Below are positions 1-5,343 of a DNA stretch of 5,343 bases, piece by piece. The position numbers were made by a program, and so were the translations under genes. The stretch comes from an uncultured Clostridia bacterium. Lineage in GTDB: Bacteria; Bacillota; Clostridia; Oscillospirales; Acutalibacteraceae. Below the pieces are notes generated by a model that saw only the letters and a program-made list of their open reading frames with translations, was not told the origin of the DNA and did not search any database. The DNA is taken from the NCBI GenBank assembly GCA_947623765.1, contig CANQIG010000144.1, forward strand, positions 1 to 5,343. Direction: 5' to 3'. Position 1 is the stretch's first letter. Every line of letters begins with the position of its first letter.

Positions 1-222
1 GAGCCGCACCGGGGCATCGGCATCCCGCGCGCGGTGATCGAGTTCCTCAAAGCGCTCTGCAAGGTGGAGGGATTGCCGTCGATCTACCTGACGGTGAACA
101 AGCGGAACCTCCACGCGATCGAGGTGTACAGGCACTTCGGGTTCTACCAGATCGACGCGGTGGTGACGGACATCGGCAACGGCTTCGTGATGGACGACTA
201 CATCATGCAGCTCGACGTGTGA
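1..222 (+). CDS. GNAT-family N-acetyltransferase, C-terminal part (5' end outside window)
   Basis: The reading frame is open from base 1 and gives 73 residues before the TGA at 220-222; the true start lies upstream. The first residues, HRGIGIPRAV (residues 3-12), fit the acetyl-CoA pyrophosphate-binding loop of GNAT enzymes (R/Q-x-x-G-x-G/A). YLTVNKRNLHAIEVYRHFGF (residues 29-48) is the usual motif B, where the N..A...Y...GF pattern packs the end of the fold. The family transfers an acetyl group from acetyl-CoA to an amine of a small molecule or protein. The substrate cannot be read from this fragment. A GTG at 34 could pose as a start, but it falls after the acetyl-CoA loop, so it would give a broken enzyme. 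The DUF402 gene follows after 12 bases, so the two are probably cotranscribed. Family call is firm; substrate unknown. Confidence 0.88.
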   Translation, partial: EPHRGIGIPRAVIEFLKALCKVEGLPSIYLTVNKRNLHAIEVYRHFGFYQIDAVVTDIGNGFVMDDYIMQLDV

Positions 223-234
223 GCGGGGCTGCGC

Positions 235-828
235 ATGGTACAGAAGGATATGCGGCGGAGCGACTGGAGCCGCATCCTGCGGCGAAGCTGTGCCGCGCGG
301 GATTTCGTGTTCCGGGGAAAGTGCGGGCGCGCTTCGCTGATGCGGCTCTATGCGGTCGCCTCCCGGCTCACGAAGGACTACGACGGCGAGGAGATCGTCA
401 TCGTCGGGGAGAATTACGCGTGGCTGCAGATCGCCGTGGAGGGCGAAAACGTCTGGGCGACCGCGATGTACGACCCCGAGGGCCGCTTCGTGCAGGTGTA
501 TTTCGACATCACCGACGGGAACCGGTTCACGGACCCGGAGGACCCGGCGTTTTCGGATCTCTACCTCGACGTCGTTTTGACGCCGCGCCAGAAGATCTAT
601 GTCCTCGACGAGGACGAGCTTCTTGCGGCGCGGGAGAGCGGCGACATCTCGGACGCGCAGTTCGAGAAGGCGAAGGCGGCCTGCGAGGGGCTCTGCGCGT
701 TTCTGCGGGAAAGCAGCGCGGCGTTGATCGACGCGTTCGGGGAGACGTACCGGTCTCTGCGGGAGGCGCTGCCGGAGGCTTCTCGGGCGGTGGCGCGCGG
801 CATCGGGCCGCAGGCTGAAAATTTTTGA
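235..828 (+). CDS. DUF402 / FomD-like nucleotide phosphatase-family protein
   Basis: A 197-residue protein resembling the DUF402 family, which includes FomD of fosfomycin biosynthesis (hydrolyses cytidylyl intermediates) and the staphylococcal nucleoside tri-/diphosphatase Ntdp. Those enzymes hold divalent metals with clustered acidic residues in a beta-barrel. Candidates here are YFDIT (residues 89-93, D91), D94, DLYLDVV (108-114, D108 and D112) and the acidic LDEDEL (124-129). The opening SDWSRI (9-14) also fits the family. The C-terminal third is predicted helical (about 137-185), as usual for the family. The ATG at 235 is chosen because it leaves the family N-terminus intact; the Shine-Dalgarno before it is poor, so translation may be coupled to the acetyltransferase ending at 222. 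ATG 250 is an alternative with a purine-rich run too close to act well. No fosfomycin genes are nearby, so a housekeeping nucleotide-phosphatase role is more likely. The exact substrate is unknown. Confidence 0.8.
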   Translation: MVQKDMRRSDWSRILRRSCAARDFVFRGKCGRASLMRLYAVASRLTKDYDGEEIVIVGENYAWLQIAVEGENVWATAMYDPEGRFVQVYFDITDGNRFTDPEDPAFSDLYLDVVLTPRQKIYVLDEDELLAARESGDISDAQFEKAKAACEGLCAFLRESSAALIDAFGETYRSLREALPEASRAVARGIGPQAENF

Positions 829-846
829 GAACTGCGAAAAAAAGGC

Positions 847-875
847 TTGCAAAAGCAGCGCGTTCGTGTTATAAT
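847..875 (+). promoter_or_regulatory. Sigma-A type promoter for tRNA-Ala, extended -10
   Basis: The -35 box TTGCAA (847-852) and the perfect -10 box TATAAT (870-875) are separated by 17 bases. A TG at 867-868, one base before the -10, makes it an extended -10 element. Transcription should start near 882, giving a leader of about 25 bases before the tRNA at 907. It lies only 19 bases after the stop of the DUF402 gene, in a short AT-rich patch that stands out in this GC-rich window. This is the best promoter match upstream of the tRNA. Confidence 0.88.
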
Positions 876-881
876 AACCCT

Positions 882-900
882 TGCCGGTAAAAGATCGGCA
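882..900 (+). other. Small hairpin in the tRNA 5' leader
   Basis: TGCCG (882-886) can pair with CGGCA (896-900) around a nine-base A-rich loop. It begins at the predicted transcription start and ends six bases before the mature tRNA 5' end. It would be removed with the leader by RNase P. The stem is only five pairs, so it may have no function. Confidence 0.4.
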
Positions 901-906
901 CGGTGT

Positions 907-982
<76 letters not shown>

Positions 983-986
983 AAAT

Positions 987-1025
987 CGCGGCGAATCCTC
1001 GTGATCCGCCGCGTTTTTTGTTTTT
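987..1025 (+). terminator. Intrinsic terminator of the tRNA-Ala gene
   Basis: CGCGGCG (987-993) pairs perfectly with CGCCGCG (1007-1013). Three further inner pairs (995-997 with 1003-1005) are possible after one mismatch. Six T's follow at once (1014-1019), then G and five more T's to 1025. It begins four bases after the CCA end of the tRNA. A GC-rich stem with a long U-tract predicts efficient Rho-independent termination. Confidence 0.93.
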
Positions 1026-1035
1026 CGAGAGAGAC

Positions 1036-1074
1036 GCTTCCGCAGCCTGCACCCAAAAGCCGCGGAGGCTTTTT
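1036..1074 (+). terminator. Second terminator-like structure in the leader of the DUF1015 operon
   Basis: Two mutually exclusive stems end in the same T-tract (1070-1074). The short form pairs AAAAGCC (1055-1061) with GGCTTTT (1067-1073) around a five-base loop. The long form pairs GCTTCCGC (1036-1043) with GCGGAGGC (1062-1069), eight pairs with one G-U. Either form can act as a terminator, so this is not a clear terminator/antiterminator switch. The short form could also work on the opposite strand. It sits 11 bases after the tRNA terminator and 64 bases before the DUF1015 start. It may be a back-up terminator or an attenuator; the first is simpler. Confidence 0.6.
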
Positions 1075-1138
1075 GCATTTTGCGCGAAGTTCCCGCCCGG
1101 CCCGAAACGGCGGGGCGACCGAAAGGAGAAGACCGAAC

Positions 1139-2377
1139 ATGGCAAATGTCAGACCGTTTGCCGCGTACAGGCCGAACAAGGGCCTCGCGGCGGAGATCGC
1201 AGCGCTGCCCTACGATGTGTACAGCCGGGCTGAAGCGTGCGAGGCCGTGCGCGGCAGGCCGCATTCGTTCCTGCGGATCGACCGCGCGGAGACCTCGTTC
1301 GACGACTCCGTCGACGCGTATGACGACCGCGTATACGAGAAGGCGAACGCGCTCTTTCGCGCGTGGATCGACCGGGGCGACTTCATCCGGGAGGAAAAGC
1401 CGGTCTATTACATTTACGCGCTGACGGCGGACGGGCGCACGCAGACGGGGCTCGTGCTGTGCGCCTCGATCGACGACTACCTGAACGGCGTGATCCGAAA
1501 GCACGAGAACACCCGCGCGGAGAAGGAGCTCGACCGCATCCGCCATGTGGACGCGCTGAGCGCGCAGACCGGTCCGATCTTTCTCGCCTATCGGCGGGAG
1601 GAGCGCGTCGCGGAGGTGGGCGCGCGCTGTCAAAAACGCGCGCCGCTCTACGATTTTATGTCGGAGGACGGCGTCCGGCACACGGTGTGGACCGTCGACG
1701 GCGGCGCGGACATCGAGAGGATCACCGAGGGGCTTGCCCGCGTGCCGCACCTGTATATCGCGGACGGGCATCACCGGGCGGCGAGCGCCGTGAAGGTCGG
1801 CCTGCAGCGCCGGGCGGCGCATCCGGGGTACACGGGCGAGGAGGAGTTCAACTACTTCCTTTCGGTGCTTTTCCCGGAGGACGAGCTGCACATTCTCGAC
1901 TACAACCGCGTCGTGCGGGACCTGAACGGGCTTGGCGAAGCGGCGTTTTTGGAGCGGCTTTCCGGGAAATTCACGGTCGAACGGCTCGGCGCGGCGGAAA
2001 AGCCGCGCGAAAAGGGCGAGATCGGGATGTATCTCTCGGGGAAGTGGTACCGGCTGACGGCGAAGGCCGAGATCCGCAGCGGCGACCCCGTGGAGGGGCT
2101 GGACGTCTCCGTGCTGCAAAACGAGGTGCTCGGGCCGATCCTCGGGATCGGGGACCCGAAGACCGACGTGCGGATCGCGTTCGTCGGCGGGATCCGCGGG
2201 CTGGCGGAGCTCGAAAGGCGCGCGGCGGAGACGGGCGGCGTCGCGTTCGCGATGTACCCGACGACGGTCGAAGAACTGTTCACGGTGGCCGACGCGGGGC
2301 GGCTCATGCCGCCGAAATCCACGTGGTTCGAGCCGAAGCTGCGCAGCGGGCTGTTCATCCACACGTTCGAGCGGTGA
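1139..2377 (+). CDS. DUF1015 family protein, possible ParB/serine-kinase-like fold
   Basis: A 412-residue protein covering the full usual length of the DUF1015 family. Conserved blocks occur in order: RPFAAYRP (5-12), ALPYDV (22-27), SFLRIDR (43-49), the charged KHENTRAEKELDRIRHVD (121-138), QTGPIFLAY (143-151), ADGHHRAAS (208-216), FNYFLSVLFP (237-246), YNRVVRDLNG (255-264) and the C-terminal MPPKSTWFEPKLRSG (390-404). The DGHHR block resembles the signature of ParB-like and serine-kinase (SerK/SbnI) proteins, and DUF1015 genes are often found beside serine-biosynthesis genes in other genomes; that link is from memory and no ser gene is in this window. No signal peptide or membrane segment is seen, so it is probably cytoplasmic. 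The ATG at 1139 is preceded by AAAGGAG (1122-1128) at 10 bases and starts the family's N-terminus exactly. The gene heads an apparent operon. Family assignment is firm; the reaction is unproven. Confidence 0.93.
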   Translation: MANVRPFAAYRPNKGLAAEIAALPYDVYSRAEACEAVRGRPHSFLRIDRAETSFDDSVDAYDDRVYEKANALFRAWIDRGDFIREEKPVYYIYALTADGRTQTGLVLCASIDDYLNGVIRKHENTRAEKELDRIRHVDALSAQTGPIFLAYRREERVAEVGARCQKRAPLYDFMSEDGVRHTVWTVDGGADIERITEGLARVPHLYIADGHHRAASAVKVGLQRRAAHPGYTGEEEFNYFLSVLFPEDELHILDYNRVVRDLNGLGEAAFLERLSGKFTVERLGAAEKPREKGEIGMYLSGKWYRLTAKAEIRSGDPVEGLDVSVLQNEVLGPILGIGDPKTDVRIAFVGGIRGLAELERRAAETGGVAFAMYPTTVEELFTVADAGRLMPPKSTWFEPKLRSGLFIHTFER

Positions 2378-2417
2378 TTGGATAAGGCGGGCGAAGGCCC
2401 GGGGGAGGAAAACGGAG

Positions 2418-2852
2418 ATGACAGTCAGACGTGCAGACGGCGGGGACGCGCGGACGCTTGCAATCCTCGCCGCGAAGATGTGGGAGACGGACGCGGAGAC
2501 GCTCGAGGCGGAGTTCCGCGGCCTCACCGGCAGCGCGGAAGCGGCGTGCTTCCTCGCGGAGGAGGCGGGCGTTCCGGCGGGCTTTGCCCAGTGCCAGCTC
2601 CGGCACGACTACGTGGAGGGGACGGATTCCAGCCCGGTCGGCTACCTGGAGGGCATTTACGTCGCGGAAGCGTTCCGACGGAAGGGCTTTGCCCGCGCGC
2701 TCCTCGGCGCGTGCGAATCGTGGGCGCGGGAGAGGGGCTGCACCGAATTCGCAAGCGACTGCGAGCTCGAAAACCGGGACAGCCTGCGGTTCCATCTGCA
2801 AATGGGATTTGCGGAGGCGAACCGCGTCATCTGCTTTCGCAAGGATCTCTGA
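2418..2852 (+). CDS. GNAT acetyltransferase resembling AAC(6')-I aminoglycoside 6'-N-acetyltransferase
   Basis: A 144-residue single-domain GNAT protein whose length and sequence fit the short AAC(6')-I group, typified by the Acinetobacter enzymes, which acetylate the 6'-amine of aminoglycosides. Shared landmarks from memory are DYVEGTDSSPVGYLEGIYV (64-82), the acetyl-CoA loop RRKGFARALL (87-96), CTEFASD (108-114), the GF of motif B (130-131) and the closing VICFRKDL (137-144). The acidic residues E78 and D114 sit where that group carries catalytic or substrate-binding acids. A Shine-Dalgarno GGGGGAGG (2401-2408) lies nine bases before the ATG. It follows the DUF1015 gene by 40 bases without a promoter or terminator and precedes the next gene by 20, so operon expression is likely. 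Base composition matches the neighbours and no mobile element is nearby, so it looks like a resident gene. Resistance is not proven; the natural substrate may be another amine. Confidence 0.85.
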   Translation: MTVRRADGGDARTLAILAAKMWETDAETLEAEFRGLTGSAEAACFLAEEAGVPAGFAQCQLRHDYVEGTDSSPVGYLEGIYVAEAFRRKGFARALLGACESWARERGCTEFASDCELENRDSLRFHLQMGFAEANRVICFRKDL

Positions 2853-2872
2853 CAGAAACCGGAGGACGGAAG

Positions 2873-3364
2873 ATGGACCGCAACGGAAAAGCAAAGCTGC
2901 GCTGGGCGGCGTACCGCGCCGTGCAGTGGACCTGGGGACTGCCGCAGACGCTGCTCGGCCTCGTTCTGTATGCGATGCACCGGCGGGAGCGGCGCTTCGG
3001 CTTTCACGGGGCGGCGGCGACATCGTGGGACCTGCCGGGAAGCGTCTCGCTCGGGATGTTCGTTTTCGTCAGCGCAGTCCCGCCGTACGCCGCGCGGTAC
3101 GCGGGGGAGATCGGGCGGGAAGAACTGTTCCGCCGACTGCTCGTGCATGAATACGGGCATACGGTGCAGTCCCTGCTGCTCGGGCCGCTGTACCTGCCCG
3201 TGATCGGGCTGCCCTCGCTGCTCTGGTCGCGCGTGCCGGCGTTCTGCCACCGCCGCGCGCGGGCGCGGCGCTCGTACTTTGAATTTTACACCGAGCGCTG
3301 GGCGAACCGGCTCGGCGAGCGGGCGACCGGGGAGCGCTCCATCGGGAGGCTGCTTGTCGACTGA
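2873..3364 (+). CDS. Small membrane-associated HEXXH protein, predicted gluzincin-type metalloprotease
   Basis: A 163-residue protein of a type I know only as hypothetical in Clostridia. It has a zinc-protease signature HEYGH (92-96: H92, E93, H96) inside a helix-like stretch. Some 45 residues further on, FYTERWANRLG (138-148) resembles the ExxAD/N block that supplies the third zinc ligand in M48/M56-type gluzincins; E141 is the candidate. Hydrophobic stretches at about 21-35, 57-73 and 99-118 (LLLGPLYLPVIGLPSLLW) suggest membrane association, but charged residues limit confidence in exact spans. A basic run follows at 127-133. There is no cleavable signal peptide. The ATG at 2873 has GGAGG (2861-2865) seven bases upstream. 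It is the third gene of the apparent operon and has no visible terminator after it. Zinc binding and proteolysis are inferred from motifs only; a non-catalytic membrane protein is the alternative. Confidence 0.78.
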   Translation: MDRNGKAKLRWAAYRAVQWTWGLPQTLLGLVLYAMHRRERRFGFHGAAATSWDLPGSVSLGMFVFVSAVPPYAARYAGEIGREELFRRLLVHEYGHTVQSLLLGPLYLPVIGLPSLLWSRVPAFCHRRARARRSYFEFYTERWANRLGERATGERSIGRLLVD

Positions 3365-3392
3365 ACGGGCGGGGCGCGGTTCCGTTTCACGA

Positions 3393-3421
3393 TTGACATT
3401 CCGGCGCGTTTCCGGTATACT
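3393..3421 (+). promoter_or_regulatory. Sigma-A type promoter for the GH31 gene
   Basis: A perfect -35 TTGACA (3393-3398) and a -10 TATACT (3416-3421, one change from consensus) are separated by 17 bases. Transcription should start near 3428, leaving a leader of about 64 bases. It begins 28 bases after the stop of the HEYGH gene. I found no CcpA-type cre box or clear operator palindrome around it, so it looks constitutive or is controlled by something I cannot recognise. Confidence 0.87.
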
Positions 3422-3491
3422 TTTGGATAGGAGAGCCGTCTTGTCCGGGGTTTTCCGGCGGAGGCGGCCTGTTTCGGAAAGGAGCAGAACG

Positions 3492-5343
3492 ATGATTCAA
3501 AGATTTGTGTACGGAAAGATGATCGAGACCGACGCGGTTTTGAAAAAGCCCGAACCGGCAGAGGGCGCGCTGCCGTTTTTCACGCTCGACGAAGCGGCGA
3601 TGACGCTCCGCTACACCATGGCGGACAGCGACCGCGTGTACGGCCTCGGGGAGAACGTGCGCGGCATCAACAAGCGCGGGTGGATCTACGAGAGCAAGTG
3701 CAGCGACGACCCGAACCACACCGAGGACAAGCGCAGCCTGTACGGCGCGCACAATTTCCTCGTGGTGGACGGCGCGGAGCAGTTCGGCATCTTTATCGAC
3801 TACCCGGGGATCTTGACGGTCGACATCGGCTATACGCGCCGCGACGAGCTCGTGATCTCGGCCTCGGACTGGAACCTCGAGTGCTACGTCATCACCGGAG
3901 AGGACGTCAAGGACATCGTAAAGCAGTTCCGCAGGCTCATCGGGCGGAGCTACATCGCGCCGCTCTGGGCGTTCGGGTTCGGGCAGAGCCGCTGGGGCTA
4001 CCGGAACGCGGAGGACATCCGGCGCGTCGTCCGGGGCTACCGCGACAACGGCATCCCGCTCGACAGCGTGTACATGGACATCGACTACATGGAGCGCTAC
4101 AAGGACTTCACGCTCGACGGGGAGCGCTTCCCGGATTTCCCCGCGTTCGTGGAGGAGATGAAAAAGGAAAACATCCATCTGGTGCCGATCATCGACGCGG
4201 GCGTCAAGAAGGAGGACGGCTATGACGTCTATGAGGAGGGCGTGCAGAAGGGGTATTTCTGCGTCAGGGAGGACGGCACGCCGTTTGTCGGCGCGGTGTG
4301 GCCCGGGCTCGCGCTGTTCCCGGACGTGCTGAACAAGGAGGCGCGCGACTGGTTCGGCGACCATTACCGCTTCCTGCTCGAGCAGGGGATCGACGGCTTC
4401 TGGAACGACATGAACGAGCCCGCGATCTTCTACACCGAGGAGAGCCTGCAGAAGGCATTTGAGACCATCGAGGCGCAAAAGGGCACGAACCTCGACATCG
4501 ACTCGTACTTCCATGTGATGGGCAGCGTGTCGATGCTCTCCAACAACCCGGCGTACTACAAGACGTTCTACCACAACATGGACGGCGAGCTCGTCCGCCA
4601 CGACCGCGTCCATAACCTCTACGGCTATAACATGACGCGGGCGGCGGGCGAGGCGTTTGAGCGGCTCGAGCCCGACAAGCGTATTTTGATGTTCTCCCGC
4701 TCATCCTACATCGGGATGCACCGCTACGGCGGCATCTGGCAGGGCGACAACAAGTCGTGGTGGTCGCACCTCCTGATGAATCTGAAGATGATGCCCGCGC
4801 TCAATATGTGCGGCTTCCTCTACACCGGCGCAGACCTCGGCGGGTTCGGCGCGAACGCGACGGAGGACCTGTTGCTGCGCTGGCTCGCGCTCGGCGTGTT
4901 CACGCCGCTGATGCGCGACCACGCCTCAATGGGCACGCGCGAGCAGGAGGCGTATCAGTTCACCGATCTCGAGGGCTTCCGGCACATCATCGGGCTGCGC
5001 TACAAGCTCCTGCCGTACATTTACAGCGAATACATGAAGGCCGTGCTCCGGGACGAGATGATGTTCCGGCCGCTGGCGTTCGATTACCCGAAGGACAGCC
5101 GCGCCGTGAACGTGGAGGACCAGATGCTCGTCGGCGACGGCATGATGATCGCGCCGGTCGTGGAGCAGAACGCGGTCGGACGGTTCGTCTATCTGCCGGA
5201 GGAGATGAAGCTCGTGCGCTTCAAAAAGGGCGGCGCGGTCGAGGAGGAGATCCTCTCTGCAGGCGACCACTGGATCGACTGCGGGCTGACCGACGTCTGC
5301 TTCTTTGTGCGGCCAAACCATCTGATCCCGATGGCAAAGGGCG
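3492..5343 (+). CDS. GH31 alpha-glucosidase, Ro-alphaG1-like, isomaltose-preferring type (3' end outside window)
   Basis: 617 codons are visible; Ro-alphaG1 of Ruminococcus (Blautia) obeum has about 663 residues, so roughly 45 are missing. It probably removes glucose from the non-reducing end of alpha-glucosides in the cytoplasm, since no signal peptide is present. Residues 1 to about 150 form the N-terminal beta-sandwich, about 155-515 the (beta/alpha)8 barrel, and the rest the C-terminal beta domains. The nucleophile is D306 in FWNDMNEP (303-310); the acid/base is D419 in GGIWQGDN (413-420). DPNHTEDKRSLYGAHNF (73-89), YMDIDYMERYKDF (194-206) and FSRSSYIGMHRYGG (401-414) match the Ro-alphaG1 pattern as I recall it, one residue earlier. 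W168 in QSRWGY corresponds to W169 there, a residue that favours alpha-1,6 linkages. The insert at 313-372 is shared too. GGAG (3481-3484) lies seven bases before the ATG. Confidence 0.96.
   Translation, partial: MIQRFVYGKMIETDAVLKKPEPAEGALPFFTLDEAAMTLRYTMADSDRVYGLGENVRGINKRGWIYESKCSDDPNHTEDKRSLYGAHNFLVVDGAEQFGIFIDYPGILTVDIGYTRRDELVISASDWNLECYVITGEDVKDIVKQFRRLIGRSYIAPLWAFGFGQSRWGYRNAEDIRRVVRGYRDNGIPLDSVYMDIDYMERYKDFTLDGERFPDFPAFVEEMKKENIHLVPIIDAGVKKEDGYDVYEEGVQKGYFCVREDGTPFVGAVWPGLALFPDVLNKEARDWFGDHYRFLLEQGIDGFWNDMNEPAIFYTEESLQKAFETIEAQKGTNLDIDSYFHVMGSVSMLSNNPAYYKTFYHNMDGELVRHDRVHNLYGYNMTRAAGEAFERLEPDKRILMFSRSSYIGMHRYGGIWQGDNKSWWSHLLMNLKMMPALNMCGFLYTGADLGGFGANATEDLLLRWLALGVFTPLMRDHASMGTREQEAYQFTDLEGFRHIIGLRYKLLPYIYSEYMKAVLRDEMMFRPLAFDYPKDSRAVNVEDQMLVGDGMMIAPVVEQNAVGRFVYLPEEMKLVRFKKGGAVEEEILSAGDHWIDCGLTDVCFFVRPNHLIPMAKG

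Noticed and set aside
219..818. A 199-codon plus-strand frame overlapping the DUF402 gene.
   Set aside because: The product is Arg/Gly-rich without motifs, while the frame from 235 carries the DUF402 acidic motifs.
797..826. A five-pair stem (GCGGC/GCCGC) followed by TTTTT at the end of the DUF402 gene.
   Set aside because: The T-run begins ten bases after the stem and the stem is inside the coding sequence, so it is too weak to call a terminator.
1363..2385. A 340-codon plus-strand frame within the DUF1015 gene.
   Set aside because: It is out of frame with the conserved DUF1015 blocks and is Arg/Gly/Ala-rich, a codon-bias shadow.
3445..3481. Short inverted repeats in the GH31 leader (CCGG/CCGG; TTTCCG against CGGAAA beside the ribosome-binding site).
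   Set aside because: Stems of four to six pairs are expected by chance in GC-rich DNA. No known riboswitch features are present.
3441..3494. An in-frame TTG 17 codons upstream of the GH31 ATG, with AGGAG seven bases before it.
   Set aside because: The predicted transcription start is near 3428, so this AGGAG would lie at the very 5' end of the message. The ATG at 3492 has a better site and gives the Ro-alphaG1-like N-terminus.
3387..4613. A 408-codon minus-strand open frame opposite the GH31 gene.
   Set aside because: The GH31 frame has catalytic motifs and full family similarity. The antisense product is a Val/Asp/His/Arg-rich shadow and overlaps the promoter.

Overview
The window reads as chromosomal DNA from a high-GC member of the Clostridia (Bacillota), probably a gut commensal of the Oscillospirales, Christensenellales or Lachnospiraceae type. 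The reasons are GGAG-type Shine-Dalgarno sites, two near-consensus vegetative promoters with 17-bp spacers, a tRNA with an encoded CCA end, U-tract terminators, and a GH31 alpha-glucosidase closely resembling Ro-alphaG1 of Ruminococcus (Blautia) obeum. This placement is inference from protein resemblance and signal style. All supported genes are on the + strand.

Layout. (1) Bases 1-828 hold the 3' end of a GNAT acetyltransferase gene, followed 12 bases later by a DUF402/FomD-like protein of 197 residues. (2) Bases 847-1025 are a self-contained tRNA unit: an extended -10 promoter, a short leader with a small hairpin, tRNA-Ala(CGC) and a strong intrinsic terminator. A second terminator-like structure follows at 1036-1074. 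(3) Bases 1139-3364 are an apparent three-gene operon: a DUF1015 protein (412 aa), a GNAT enzyme resembling short AAC(6')-I aminoglycoside acetyltransferases (144 aa), and a small membrane-associated protein with an HEYGH motif and a downstream ExxAN motif (163 aa). I see no promoter between the second terminator and the first gene. (4) Bases 3393-5343 hold a consensus promoter and a GH31 alpha-glucosidase cut by the window end after 617 codons.

How the genes fit together. GH31 looks like a cytoplasmic oligosaccharide-degrading enzyme under its own promoter. The DUF1015 operon has no obvious shared pathway: one protein has a ParB/serine-kinase-like motif, one is probably an acetyltransferase of amino compounds, and one is a predicted but uncharacterised metalloprotease. 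No phage, transposon, CRISPR array or classical defence system is visible. The least described item is the HEYGH protein. The most informative regulatory oddity is the pair of terminators between the tRNA and the seemingly promoterless operon.
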